Shown: positions 1 to 7,754, numbered from the stretch's first letter. The stretch: DNA of 13,616 bases from an uncultured Phascolarctobacterium sp. (GCA_946002345.1 CAMFZA010000018.1:1-13616), one strand, 5' to 3'. The notes: generated from the letters alone by a model not told the origin. Numbers and translations: made by a program.

Positions 1-121
1 GCAGCACGCGGTTTTCCAGCTGAGTGGCCTGCCCATGGATATGAGCCTCCACACCTGCTAAAACCCAGCCGCCAAAAAATTTAGTATCGCTGTCTGCCAG
101 CTTATGGGCAAGTTCTAACAT
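1..121 (-). CDS. Unrecognised protein, N-terminal 40 codons only (cut by window edge)
   Basis: This is the open 5' end of a gene running off the left edge. The ATG at 121-119 is read as M-L-E-L-A-H-K-L-A-D and continues as an amphipathic start followed by FFGGWVLAGVEAHIHGQ, with no stop before base 1. An AAAGGA ribosome binding site lies 9 bases upstream, and a near-consensus promoter lies at 147-175, so this looks like a genuine first gene of a transcript. There is no signal peptide or obvious membrane segment in the visible part. I do not recognise the family from 40 residues and give no function. A 10-bp tandem duplication covers the start codon; the ATG in the upstream copy (131-129) is out of frame and stops after nine codons. 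Confidence 0.6.
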   Translation of the reverse strand, partial: MLELAHKLADSDTKFFGGWVLAGVEAHIHGQATQLENRVL

Positions 122-132
122 CTTCTAACATC
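113..132. repeat. 10-bp tandem duplication over a start codon
   Basis: TTCTAACATC occurs twice head to tail at 113-122 and 123-132. On the coding strand each copy contains ATGTTAGAA, so the ribosome binding site is followed by two possible start codons in different frames. Only the downstream one opens the long frame. Confidence 0.8.
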
Positions 133-146
133 CTTTCATGTAGGAT

Positions 147-175
147 ATTATAAATCAGACTTAGAATTTAGTCAA
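147..175 (-). promoter_or_regulatory. Sigma-A type promoter for the left-edge gene
   Basis: On the minus strand, TTGACT (170-175) and a perfect TATAAT (147-152) are separated by 17 bases. The start codon of the left-edge gene lies about 26 bases after the -10 box, so the leader is short. Confidence 0.75.
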
Positions 176-218
176 CCTTTTGTGCAAGACAAGTTAACAA
201 TTATACACAAAGCCCCAC

Positions 219-250
219 AAAAAAGGCGCCGCTTACGCGACGCCTTTTTT
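219..250 (-). terminator. Intrinsic terminator, probably bidirectional, after the secreted-protein gene
   Basis: AAAAAAGGCG at 219-228 pairs with CGCCTTTTTT at 241-250. An inner CGC/GCG pairing (230-232 with 237-239) closes on a TTAC loop after one C/A mismatch. The A and T runs on either side give a U-tract in both directions. It lies 20 bases after the stop codon at 270 and ends the long leftward transcript. Confidence 0.85.
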
Positions 251-269
251 CTCTTAATGTTAAGCATGC

Positions 270-848
270 TTAGGCTCCAATGATGGGCCTACCTTCCATG
301 GTATTGACAAGCTTGGACAGCTCCCATTTAATGGTCTCTTCCGGATGGTCCACATTACCCATTTCCCGTAGCTCACGCTCACGTAGCTTTTTCTTTAAGA
401 ACTTGTCCCCATCTTTTTTATATACGAACAAATCAGCGCAGGCAGAGGTTTTGACATAAGTATCGTTATCCTCCCTAAAACCCATGCTCGGCACAATGTA
501 CTCATCCAGCTCGTAAACACGCGCTACCACCAACACATCCACCTTGCTCTTTTCGGACAACGCCTGCAGGCTAGCCTTATCAAGCTTCGTGCCGCTGCGT
601 ACGGCCTCGCTCACCAGCTCTTGAGGTTCACCACCATCAATAATCTGGTAATATGGAAAATGATAGGCCCACTTCACTACCTGACGCCAAGTTTTGTAAA
701 CCGCACCATTCACATCCCCGTCCTGGTCGATAACAACAAAACCCACTGGTCTTTCGGAAATTTCAGCCCTAGCCTCACTAGGCAAAGCAGTTACTACCAT
801 AGCCATCATCATCAATAAACAGCCTAAGAAATGCACTAGCTTTTTCAT
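270..848 (-). CDS. Secreted protein of unknown function, 192 aa
   Basis: The protein starts with a clear Sec signal peptide: MKK, a hydrophobic core (about residues 5-22), and a likely signal peptidase I site after ARA at about residue 28. The Cys in the core lacks a lipobox, so it is probably not a lipoprotein. The mature part (about 164 residues) opens with a beta-like VGFVVIDQDGDVNG segment. A later VDVLVVARVYELDEY strand is followed by a lysine/arginine-rich stretch. The arrangement resembles small periplasmic or cell-surface proteins of Negativicutes, but I cannot name a domain. The start is supported by an AGGTGG site 7 bases upstream. It begins 17 bases after the udp stop, so it is probably co-transcribed with udp, and the terminator follows directly. 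Function unknown. Confidence 0.8.
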   Translation of the reverse strand: MKKLVHFLGCLLMMMAMVVTALPSEARAEISERPVGFVVIDQDGDVNGAVYKTWRQVVKWAYHFPYYQIIDGGEPQELVSEAVRSGTKLDKASLQALSEKSKVDVLVVARVYELDEYIVPSMGFREDNDTYVKTSACADLFVYKKDGDKFLKKKLRERELREMGNVDHPEETIKWELSKLVNTMEGRPIIGA

Positions 849-865
849 ATGCTTGCCACCTTTCC

Positions 866-1651
866 TTAGAACAAACGGGCTATCGCACCACGCACAATGG
901 CGATTTGATATTGCAAGGCTTGGTCATACAGCTCCTTCGGCACAATGGCTTCACCCTCGGTGCGTTTGGCAACCACGCCACACACAGCACCTGCCTTAAT
1001 CCCCAAAGCTTGGCAGGTTACAAAAAGAGCAGAGGTTTCCATTTCGTAATTTAAGGCTCCCAGTCGCTGCCATTCTACCATGGTCCCCTGAAAAGCCTTG
1101 GGCACGTAGCCTGTAAAGCTGTCATAACGCTCTTGCCCGGGCCAGAATGTATCGCTAGAAACGGCAATGCCCACATGATAGGGGGCACGACAATCCTTGG
1201 CAGCCTCCACCAGCGCCCCTGTCACCGTAAAGCTGGCTACTGCCGGAAAGCTTGCCGGCGCATAATGATGGGACGTTCCATCCAACCGCACAGAGGCCTT
1301 ATTGATAATAACCTCGCCGGGGTTAATATCTTCTTGGATGGTGCCGGTAGTGCCCACGCGAATAACCTGGGTAATCCCCATGCGCGCCAATTCTTCAAGA
1401 CAAATGGCCACGGAAGGACCACCCATACCCGTGGAGCAAACTAACACAGGCTGCTGGGCAATATGAGTGAGCCAACTGGTGTATTCCCGATGGCAGGCAA
1501 TAAAGTGGGAAGCATCTCCCAGCTGCCGTGCTAAGGGCTCCACCCTACCCGGGTCCCCGGGGAGCACGGCTATGGTCGCACCCTTTAGATCCGCCCTGCT
1601 AAAGCCCACATGATATAAAACCTCGTTTTCACTTGCGTAATGCTTATCCAT
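866..1651 (-). CDS. udp: Uridine phosphorylase, 261 aa
   Basis: A cytosolic nucleoside phosphorylase of the NP-I family: uridine + phosphate gives uracil + ribose-1-phosphate. The sequence runs close to E. coli Udp throughout. It has the phosphate-binding VLPGDPGRVE at about 29-37 (Arg36), CSTGMGGPS at 72-80, IRVGTTGT at 97-104 (phosphate-contacting Arg98), the uracil-binding PGQERYD at 171-177, and the ribose-binding NYEMETSALF at 201-210 (Met204, Glu205). Length is normal for the family (E. coli 253). A GAGG site lies 7 bases before the ATG. Downstream of deoB and separated from it by 166 bases that hold a folded element, it feeds ribose-1-phosphate to DeoB and uracil to PyrR. Specificity for uridine over thymidine or purine nucleosides is inferred from the QxR motif. 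Confidence 0.95.
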   Translation of the reverse strand: MDKHYASENEVLYHVGFSRADLKGATIAVLPGDPGRVEPLARQLGDASHFIACHREYTSWLTHIAQQPVLVCSTGMGGPSVAICLEELARMGITQVIRVGTTGTIQEDINPGEVIINKASVRLDGTSHHYAPASFPAVASFTVTGALVEAAKDCRAPYHVGIAVSSDTFWPGQERYDSFTGYVPKAFQGTMVEWQRLGALNYEMETSALFVTCQALGIKAGAVCGVVAKRTEGEAIVPKELYDQALQYQIAIVRGAIARLF

Positions 1652-1680
1652 AATAATACCTCAGTCAGCTTCTCTGAAAA

Positions 1681-1811
1681 CCACCTTTAGATTGAAGAGG
1701 GCCTCCCTTTTGACGCAAAGACCCACGTTGTCACAAGCGCAGCGCAGTGAAAACGTGTTGGTCGTGCTAATCCCTTTAGGGGAAAAGGGAGGTGTACCGC
1801 TTTAGCGGTGG
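1681..1811. repeat. Multi-hairpin intergenic element between deoB and udp
   Basis: This 131-base stretch folds almost completely. The outermost pairing is CCACC (1681-1685) with GGTGG (1807-1811). CCTCCCTTTT (1702-1711) pairs perfectly with AAAAGGGAGG (1783-1792). Inside lie CACGTT (1724-1729) with AACGTG (1752-1757), continued by TCAC/GTGA (1731-1734 with 1747-1750), and a small CCC-TTTA-GGG hairpin (1772-1781). A second TTTA-loop hairpin, ACCGC-TTTA-GCGGT, follows at 1796-1809; it shares bases with the outermost pairing, so those two are alternatives. There is no open reading frame. The shape is that of a dispersed palindromic repeat or small non-autonomous element; only one copy is in this window, so its repeated nature is inferred. 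Confidence 0.6.
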
Positions 1812-1817
1812 AGAAAT

Positions 1818-3050
1818 TTACTCCTTGAGTCCCACATAAGCCGCCGGTATGCCCGTAAAGGTAGGCTCAAGGCCCATGTAATCGGCGATAGTGCGGCCAA
1901 TATCCGCAAAGGTAGCCATGGGCTCCAGCTGGGCCACCTTAACATCTGCTCCGGAGAACAGAACAGGAATCTTTTCCCGAGTGTGGTCCGTGCCGCTCCA
2001 AGCAGGGTCATTGCCATGATCCGCAGTAATAAGCAGCAAATCATCAGCCTTGAGTAAAGCCGTAATTTCCGGCAAACGACGATCAAAATACTCCAAGGCC
2101 TCGCCGTAGCCCTTGCTGTCGCGACGATGGCCAAAGCTGGAGTCAAAATCTACAAAGTTAGTAAAAACAATGGAGTTGTCCGGTGCGTCTTGCACAGCCT
2201 GTATCGTTGCATCCACCAGCTTTTCCAACCCACCGGCTGCATAATGCTTAGTGATGCCACGATGGGCAAAAATATCCGCAATTTTGCCCACGGCGTACAC
2301 ATTGCCGCCAGCAGCCACCATTTTATCCAACAGCGTTTGCTGCGGTGCAGGCACGGCGTAGTCGTGCCGATTGGTGGTACGGGTGAAGTCTGCGGCGCAG
2401 GTCCCCACAAAGGGACGGGCAATAACACGGGCGATATTATAGGGCTGCACCAGCCTATAGGCCAGCTTGCACAGCTCGTACAAGCGCTCTAAGCCGAAGG
2501 CTTCCTCGTGGGCTGCAATTTGCAGCACACTATCAGCCGAGGTATAGATGATGGGCTTACCGGTAGCCACATGCTCTTCCCCCAGCTCCTTGATGATTTC
2601 CGTGCCGGAGGCATGGCATTCACCCAAAACGCCGGGCAAATTGCCCTCTTTAATGAGCGTATCCACCAGCTCCCGAGGGAAGCATTTAGGCACATTGGGG
2701 AAATAACCCCAATCGAAATCCACAGGCACGCCGGCGATTTCCCAATGGCCGCTCAGGGTGTCCTTGCCACGGCTCACCTCTTGGGCGTAGGTATACGCGC
2801 CAATGCTGTGCTCGGCGCCCAAGTCAGCGGGCAGGGCACTGCCGCGACTCAGCTCTGCCGCCTTGGCCAGCCCACGGGCTGCCAAGTGCGGCAGGCGCAG
2901 CGGCAGGGGCTTGCCCGCGGCGTTCTTGCGATTGTTGGCAAACCATTCACAAATATGCCCCAAGGTATCGGCGCCCTTGTCGCCGTATTTTTCCGCGTCA
3001 TGAGCATAACCAATGCCAAAGGAATCCATTAGTAAAATTATAGTACGCAT
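1818..3050 (-). CDS. deoB: Phosphopentomutase DeoB, 410 aa
   Basis: A cytosolic enzyme of the alkaline phosphatase superfamily that interconverts (deoxy)ribose-1-phosphate and (deoxy)ribose-5-phosphate using two Mn ions. Visible signatures are the N-terminal [12 protein letters not shown] with metal ligand Asp9, and [11 protein letters not shown] at 22-32. [10 protein letters not shown] (95-104) carries the catalytic Thr98. [10 protein letters not shown] (301-310), ADHGND (344-349) and DHT (356-358) supply the other metal ligands. Length fits the bacterial DeoB family (about 390-410). The ATG has AAGGAG 6 bases upstream. It starts 29 bases after the LUD gene, so the two are very likely one transcript. 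It takes the ribose-1-phosphate made by Udp to ribose-5-phosphate, the precursor of PRPP. Confidence 0.96.
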   Translation of the reverse strand: MRTIILLMDSFGIGYAHDAEKYGDKGADTLGHICEWFANNRKNAAGKPLPLRLPHLAARGLAKAAELSRGSALPADLGAEHSIGAYTYAQEVSRGKDTLSGHWEIAGVPVDFDWGYFPNVPKCFPRELVDTLIKEGNLPGVLGECHASGTEIIKELGEEHVATGKPIIYTSADSVLQIAAHEEAFGLERLYELCKLAYRLVQPYNIARVIARPFVGTCAADFTRTTNRHDYAVPAPQQTLLDKMVAAGGNVYAVGKIADIFAHRGITKHYAAGGLEKLVDATIQAVQDAPDNSIVFTNFVDFDSSFGHRRDSKGYGEALEYFDRRLPEITALLKADDLLLITADHGNDPAWSGTDHTREKIPVLFSGADVKVAQLEPMATFADIGRTIADYMGLEPTFTGIPAAYVGLKE

Positions 3051-3079
3051 ATTTTTCTCCTTACTAATAAGAAGACATT

Positions 3080-3718
3080 TTAGAAGCCTATGTTTTCGCC
3101 TACTAAAATAACCTTGATTCTTCCCTTCACTCTGCTTAATCTAGTGATAACCATTTGGCAGCAAATGGAATCGGGAGAAAGGCAATCAGCGCAGGTACCC
3201 AGCTTAGCACAGGGAGTTCCTAAGCCCGCAAAGCGAGCTGCGTTAATGGGAGCAGCAACGTGACGAGCCCTATCTATAGCTCCTTCTAAGGTTCCAGCGA
3301 CCTTGTTCATGCCCACTACCATGATAACCTGCTTAGGTCCAAAAATCATGGCTGCCACACGATTACCATTACCATCAATATTCACCAGCTCACCATCCTT
3401 GCTAATGGCGTTGCTGCTCATCAAATAGGTATCGCACAAAAGAGCGTTGCGCATCAGCTCTGCCTTTTCCTCAGGAGTATCCGCCAATTCCCTATCAATA
3501 ACAGGGTTGCGCTTTTTCACAGCATCCAAAAGGCCGATTTCCTTGATGGACACAGAGCCACCCCAAGCTACCACATCTTCCTCAGGAATCAGCTCCAAGG
3601 CCTTGGCCAGAGCTTCCTCCTTAGTGGCGCAATAATAGGCACCCATGCCACGCTTTTGTAAATTCTTTACTAAGGTTTCACCTAATAATTGATTGCGTAA
3701 TACTTCTGCTTGCTCCAT
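3080..3718 (-). CDS. LUD-domain (DUF162) protein, lactate-utilisation type, 212 aa
   Basis: A stand-alone LUD-domain protein related to LutC/YkgG-type proteins. The typical LUD signatures are [17 protein letters not shown] (51-67), [21 protein letters not shown] (101-121) and [18 protein letters not shown] (125-142). The C-terminal part has a cysteine cluster, C170, C176, C179, C186 and C187, spaced C-x5-C-x2-C-x6-CC, which could bind metal or an Fe-S cluster. Lut proteins act in lactate oxidation in Bacillus, but single LUD proteins of this kind have no settled function, and no lutA/lutB partner is visible here. A GAGG site lies 8 bases before the ATG. It follows pyrR after 112 bases containing two palindromes and leads directly into deoB, an unusual position for a lactate gene. 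Confidence 0.85.
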   Translation of the reverse strand: MEQAEVLRNQLLGETLVKNLQKRGMGAYYCATKEEALAKALELIPEEDVVAWGGSVSIKEIGLLDAVKKRNPVIDRELADTPEEKAELMRNALLCDTYLMSSNAISKDGELVNIDGNGNRVAAMIFGPKQVIMVVGMNKVAGTLEGAIDRARHVAAPINAARFAGLGTPCAKLGTCADCLSPDSICCQMVITRLSRVKGRIKVILVGENIGF

Positions 3719-3739
3719 TACTACTACCTCACTTTTATG

Positions 3740-3804
3740 GGTAGCAAAACGCTACCAAAAAGAACGTTCACCTTGATTATTCGTGTAACGAAACGTTACT
3801 CGAA
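3740..3804 (-). promoter_or_regulatory. Pair of related 15-bp palindromes upstream of the LUD gene
   Basis: On the coding strand GTAACGTTTCGTTAC (3799-3785) and GTAGCGTTTTGCTAC (3755-3741) are the same palindrome with three differences. Two of the differences are a compensating A-T to G-C change in the stem; the third turns a G-C pair into G-U. The centres are 44 bases apart. The first extends to TTCG/CGAA flanks around one T/T mismatch and the second gains one G-C pair. They may be operators or RNA hairpins; no U-tract follows, so they are not terminators. I find no convincing promoter between them and the gene. Confidence 0.5.
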
Positions 3805-3830
3805 ATATATGTTCGCGTTTAATACAATGC

Positions 3831-4433
<603 letters not shown>

Positions 4434-5381
4434 TTAATTAAACTGCCCCAAATGCAGGCGAGTAATAATCTTGTGCATATCCTCGGGCAAGGGTGCCTCG
4501 AATTGCAGACGCTCCCCGGTGCGAGGATGGGTAAATGCCAGCGTTTGGGAATGTAAAGCCTGCCCCTTGATGGCAAAGGGCGTTTTCATGGGCGAATATT
4601 TGGGATCGCCTACTAAAGGATAGCCCAAATACTCCATATGCACACGAATTTGGTGGGTACGCCCCGTACGCAGCTTGCAGCGCACTAAGGTGTACTTGCC
4701 AAAGCGTTCCACCACCTCGTAGTCAGTGATGGCCTCACGACCATTTTCCTGCACCACCGCCATTTTTTTGCGGTCATTCTTGTCTCTAGCAATAAGTGTT
4801 TCAATGGTGCCACTGTCAGTCTTGATATTGCCCCGCACCACTGCCAAATAGGTGCGCTGGGCCGTTTTAGCCTGAATCTGCTGGGATAGGGACAAATGGG
4901 CTTCATCATTCTTGGCACAAATCATAATACCGCTGGTATCCTTATCCAAGCGATGTACGATGCCAGGCCTGATTACACCGTTAATCCCGGAAAGATTTTT
5001 ACAATGATAAAGCAAAGCATTCACAAGAGTGCCTGTATAATTGCCAGCAGCAGGATGCACCACCATGCCCCTTGCTTTGTTCACAACAATAACATCATCG
5101 TCCTCGTAAATAATATCGAGGGGAATATTTTCCGGCTGTGCATCCAATGGCTGGGGCTCGGGTAGTGTTACCACAATCTGGTCCCCCGCCCTCAGTTTAT
5201 AATTAGCCTTCAAAATCTTGCTCCCCTTGATGGCACGCCCATCCTCCAACAGCCTTTGCATATTGGAGCGAGTAATGTCCAGCATGGTTGCTAGGCCCAC
5301 ATCAGCCCGTTGCCCTGCCTGCTCCTCGGTAATAATCAAGCTTTCTTGTTCTCCTGCCATTCCCTCAGTAATATGCTCCAT
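4434..5381 (-). CDS. rluD: RluA/RluD-family 23S rRNA pseudouridine synthase, 315 aa
   Basis: Converts uridines in 23S rRNA to pseudouridine. An N-terminal S4 RNA-binding domain (about 13-75, ITEEQAGQRADVGLATML onward) precedes the catalytic domain. The catalytic motif HRLDKDTSG is at 143-151 with catalytic Asp146. A conserved RTGRTHQIRVHMEYLGYPLVGDPKY block follows in the C-terminal half. Length is typical. The start is uncertain: three in-frame ATGs exist at 5405, 5381 and 5360. I chose 5381 because AGGAG lies upstream (13 bases, rather long). 5405 has no ribosome site, and 5360 has GAGG too close. Any choice overlaps the end of lspA, so translation is probably coupled. Exact target uridines cannot be read from sequence; the family assignment is sure, the paralogue (RluD versus YlyB-like) less so. 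Confidence 0.92.
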   Translation of the reverse strand: MEHITEGMAGEQESLIITEEQAGQRADVGLATMLDITRSNMQRLLEDGRAIKGSKILKANYKLRAGDQIVVTLPEPQPLDAQPENIPLDIIYEDDDVIVVNKARGMVVHPAAGNYTGTLVNALLYHCKNLSGINGVIRPGIVHRLDKDTSGIMICAKNDEAHLSLSQQIQAKTAQRTYLAVVRGNIKTDSGTIETLIARDKNDRKKMAVVQENGREAITDYEVVERFGKYTLVRCKLRTGRTHQIRVHMEYLGYPLVGDPKYSPMKTPFAIKGQALHSQTLAFTHPRTGERLQFEAPLPEDMHKIITRLHLGQFN

Positions 5382-5788
5382 ATAATACAACCCACTCCTA
5401 CACATATAGCAATATCGGCCACGTTAAAAACGGGCCAAATACGAAAATCGAAAAAATCAATCACCAGTCCCTGCCGCGCTCTGTCGATTAAATTGCCCAG
5501 GGCTCCACCCCCAAAGAGGGCCGCACCATAGGTACACCAAGGTCCATAGGCTGCAATATCACGCCGCATATACCAAATGCCGGCCATTACAGCCACAGCA
5601 ATCACCACAAAAAGCCAACGACTCCCCTCCAGCATGCCAAAGGCTGCGCCAGGATTCAAAATATAGGTCCAATGAAAAATATCTTGGATAACGGGCACGC
5701 TTTCCCCCACATCAAAGTGCGCCACCACATAAAGCTTGGTCAGCTGGTCCAGAATGACCACGGCCAAAGCCACCAACAAATAAACCAT
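5336..5788 (-). CDS. lspA: Lipoprotein signal peptidase II, 150 aa
   Basis: An inner-membrane aspartic peptidase that removes signal peptides from prolipoproteins after diacylglyceryl modification (A8 family). Four hydrophobic segments are visible, at about 2-22, 57-75, 84-100 and 122-140. The family motifs are DQLTK (14-18), NPGAAFG (45-51), GGALGNLIDR (94-103) and the catalytic pair Asp111 (VIDFFDF) and Asp125 (FNVAD). Length is normal. The gene is the first in its operon: an extended -10 promoter lies about 55 bases upstream, and GGAG precedes the ATG by 6 bases. A 5-bp hairpin (GCTGG/CCAGC, 5803-5817) sits just before that site. It overlaps the start of rluD by about 46 bases. Confidence 0.95.
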   Translation of the reverse strand: MVYLLVALAVVILDQLTKLYVVAHFDVGESVPVIQDIFHWTYILNPGAAFGMLEGSRWLFVVIAVAVMAGIWYMRRDIAAYGPWCTYGAALFGGGALGNLIDRARQGLVIDFFDFRIWPVFNVADIAICVGVGCIIWSILLREWQENKKA

Positions 5789-5841
5789 TTACATACTCCT
5801 ACGCTGGTTATGCCAGCTTTTATAGATAATTATACGAATAT

Positions 5842-5850
5842 ATTATACCA
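5842..5850 (-). promoter_or_regulatory. Extended -10 promoter of the lspA-rluD-pyrR operon
   Basis: TATAAT (5842-5847, minus strand) is preceded by TGG, giving TGGTATAAT, an extended -10 element. No good -35 box is present at the usual distance. It lies in the 152-base gap between the acyl-CoA dehydrogenase terminator and lspA and is the only promoter-like site there. Confidence 0.65.
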
Positions 5851-5890
5851 TAACCGCAGTATAAAAATACAGACTTCACGAAAACTTAAT

Positions 5891-5924
5891 AAAAAATCCT
5901 CCACCTTTTCCAAGATGGAGGATT
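5891..5924 (-). terminator. Intrinsic terminator of the acyl-CoA dehydrogenase transcript
   Basis: In the RNA sense, AATCCTCCATCTT pairs with AAGGTGGAGGATT (5924-5895): 13 pairs with one T-G wobble, closed by a GGAA (GNRA-type) tetraloop. It is followed by a run of six T (5896-5891). It starts 16 bases after the stop codon. Confidence 0.9.
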
Positions 5925-5940
5925 AATTACTACTCTAGTA

Positions 5941-7080
5941 TTAGTACAGCAGCTTATTGGCAATAACCAAACGTTGGATTTGGTTGGTGCCTTCATAGAT
6001 TTGCATGATCTTAGCATCACGCATCATCTTTTCAACGGGGTATTCCTTGGTGTAGCCATAGCCACCCATTACTTGAACAGCATCGGTGGTTACTTGCATT
6101 GCCACATCGGCAGCATAGCATTTAGCCATAGCAGCTTCCTTGGAGAATTCCATGCCTTGGTCGCGCATCCAGCAAGCCTTTTGCACCAACAGACGAGCGG
6201 TTTCCACCTTCATAGCCATGTCAGCCAGCATTGCTTGGACCATTTGGAAGGAAGCAATGGGTTGACCAAATTGACGGCGCTCCTTAGCATATTTAACAGC
6301 GCAATCCAATGCAGCTTGGGCAATACCAACGGAAACAGCACCAACAAAAGGACGAGCACTGTCCAGAGTGTTCATAGCAATGCGGAAGCCTTCGCCTTCG
6401 CGGCCTACACGATAGGATTCGGGGATGACAACATCCTGCAGAACCAGTTCACAGGTATTGGAGGGACGGATACCCATCTTGTTTTCCTTCTTGCCAACGC
6501 TAAAGCCCGGGGTGTCCTTCGGAACGATGAAGGCAGTCAAGCCACGGATACCGCCAGTTTTACGAGTATTAGCAAATACTAGGAAGATGTCAGCCAAGCC
6601 ACCATTGGTGATGAACATCTTGGTGCCATTGAGAGTGTAGGTGCCATCTTCTTTATTCTTTTCTGCACGAGTAGAAACGCCACCAGCATCACTGCCAGCG
6701 CCGGGCTCGGTGAGAGCAAAGGCAGCCAGGCCACCATTGTTCAACACATCGCAGTACATTTTCTTTTGCTCATCGGTGCCAGCCAGCAGTACAGGCTCAG
6801 TTGCCAGGCTGTTGGCAGCCAAGGAAGTAGCTACGCCAGCGCAGCCCTTACCCAGCTCTTCGTAAATGGTAGCAATGGCAACGCTATCCAGACCGGGACC
6901 ATCCAACTCTTCGGGAACGATAACGTTAAGCAGACCCATTTCGTTGGCCTTTTCCATGAGGCCATCACGCCAATGGTTTTGCTCATCCATTTCTGCAGCA
7001 TAGGGAGTGATTTCCTTTTCAACAAACTCCCTCACCATTTCCTGTAATTCTAATTGTTCTTCGTTTAATGCGAAATCCAT
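5941..7080 (-). CDS. Acyl-CoA dehydrogenase, short-chain/butyryl type, 379 aa
   Basis: An FAD flavoenzyme that introduces a trans-2 double bond into acyl-CoA, or in anaerobes the reverse with an electron-transfer flavoprotein. The family blocks are FALTEPGAGSDAGG (about 120-133), MFITNGGLADIF, RRQFGQPIASFQ and MGGYGYTKEYPVEKMMRDAKI. The C-terminal IYEGTNQIQRL contains the base Glu363. Its position and the 379-residue length match butyryl-CoA dehydrogenases (Bcd/SCAD) rather than isovaleryl enzymes, which use an internal Glu. The frame is open to 7182, but AGGAGG lies 5 bases before the ATG at 7080 and the protein then begins MDFALNEEQ, as usual in this family. No etfAB, crotonase or thiolase gene is adjacent. 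Upstream by 64 bases is a thioesterase, so the pair may control a CoA-ester pool. Exact substrate not determined. Confidence 0.93.
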   Translation of the reverse strand: MDFALNEEQLELQEMVREFVEKEITPYAAEMDEQNHWRDGLMEKANEMGLLNVIVPEELDGPGLDSVAIATIYEELGKGCAGVATSLAANSLATEPVLLAGTDEQKKMYCDVLNNGGLAAFALTEPGAGSDAGGVSTRAEKNKEDGTYTLNGTKMFITNGGLADIFLVFANTRKTGGIRGLTAFIVPKDTPGFSVGKKENKMGIRPSNTCELVLQDVVIPESYRVGREGEGFRIAMNTLDSARPFVGAVSVGIAQAALDCAVKYAKERRQFGQPIASFQMVQAMLADMAMKVETARLLVQKACWMRDQGMEFSKEAAMAKCYAADVAMQVTTDAVQVMGGYGYTKEYPVEKMMRDAKIMQIYEGTNQIQRLVIANKLLY

Positions 7081-7144
7081 CATATCCTCCTTAATCATCT
7101 TGCGACCTACCGCAGTCTTCTCCCCGACCAAACTAACCCGTAAG

Positions 7145-7591
7145 TTACCACTTGGCTGGTATTTCTTCAAAGCGCCCAACAATAAACATTGTGGTCAGAA
7201 TGGTAGCCATCAACCTATCCGTATCGTCATACATTTCAGCTTCAATTACCATGGTTGTATGTCCATGATGGCGAACCCTACTCCTAACGTAGACCCGGCC
7301 CGCACTATGCACATTCCTGATAAAATTCATGCTAAAATTTAATGTCGCCACCGCTGCGCCCACACTAGCACCAGTAACTCCCAAAACAGAGTCAGCCAAC
7401 GCGGTGAATACGCCACCATGACAAATACCACGGTGATTAAAATGCTTTTGGGGGTCAATATTAATGCTTACTACGGCCCCACCACAGGTTATTTCGTCAA
7501 TATGCACACCAAAGGTGTTCATAAAAGAGTTAAAACCATACATTTTGCGAATATAGGCAGGAACATCCTTTACCTGTTCCACCAAAGCCAT
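7145..7591 (-). CDS. PaaI-type hotdog-fold acyl-CoA thioesterase, 148 aa
   Basis: A single hotdog domain of the PaaI/4HBT family, which hydrolyses acyl- or aryl-CoA thioesters to free acid and CoA, usually as a tetramer. The catalytic-site motif HFNHRGICHGGVFTALAD is at 50-67, with Asn52, His58-Gly-Gly and Asp67 in the usual places. The core helix is followed by the TLNFSMNFIRNV strand (83-94). Length is typical (about 140-150). The ATG has a GGAAGG purine tract just upstream. It has a good promoter and leads the two-gene transcript with the acyl-CoA dehydrogenase. Pairing with a dehydrogenase suggests a short- or branched-chain acyl-CoA substrate, but that is inference. Confidence 0.88.
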   Translation of the reverse strand: MALVEQVKDVPAYIRKMYGFNSFMNTFGVHIDEITCGGAVVSINIDPQKHFNHRGICHGGVFTALADSVLGVTGASVGAAVATLNFSMNFIRNVHSAGRVYVRSRVRHHGHTTMVIEAEMYDDTDRLMATILTTMFIVGRFEEIPAKW

Positions 7592-7639
7592 CGCCTTCCT
7601 TCCACCGGACGCAAATACTTATGTCATTATATCTCCGTT

Positions 7640-7668
7640 ATTTTACCACAATTTTGCAAATAACTCAA
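7640..7668 (-). promoter_or_regulatory. Sigma-A type promoter of the thioesterase / acyl-CoA dehydrogenase pair
   Basis: TTGAGT (7663-7668) and TAAAAT (7640-7645) on the minus strand are 17 bases apart. A second TATAAT at 7626-7631 has no -35 partner and is less likely. The start codon is about 48 bases after the -10 box. Confidence 0.65.
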
Positions 7669-7680
7669 GAATTTTGTGCA

Positions 7681-7723
7681 AAAAAAAGCCGAAAGGAGGG
7701 CACTTTCCCTTCCTTTCGGCTTT
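7681..7723 (-). terminator. Intrinsic terminator of glnA
   Basis: AAAGCCGAAAGGA (7685-7697) pairs perfectly over 13 bases with TCCTTTCGGCTTT (7711-7723). GGG pairs with CCT inside it (one wobble). In the minus direction it is followed by an unbroken run of T reaching base 7680. It lies 31 bases after the glnA stop. Confidence 0.95.
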
Positions 7724-7754
7724 ATCAGATTACATAACTGCTTTAAGAGACTAA

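Noticed and set aside
2508..3032. 174-codon open frame on the plus strand opposite deoB
   Set aside because: Antisense shadow of deoB with no ribosome site or domain.
3719..3830. PyrR-binding attenuator after pyrR
   Set aside because: No anti-antiterminator consensus (GAGGY-type loop) and no terminator U-tract; the palindromes here do not fit the PyrR target.
3719..3830. Sigma-A promoter for the LUD gene
   Set aside because: Only weak matches (for example CATAAA near the gene) with no -35 partner at 16-18 bases; not strong enough to list.
6766..7047. Plus-strand frames opposite the acyl-CoA dehydrogenase
   Set aside because: Short, overlapping antisense shadows without start signals or domains.
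7081..7182. 34-residue N-terminal extension of the acyl-CoA dehydrogenase
   Set aside because: The frame is merely open; it overlaps the thioesterase end, and AGGAGG lies 5 bases before the internal ATG that gives the family's normal N-terminus.
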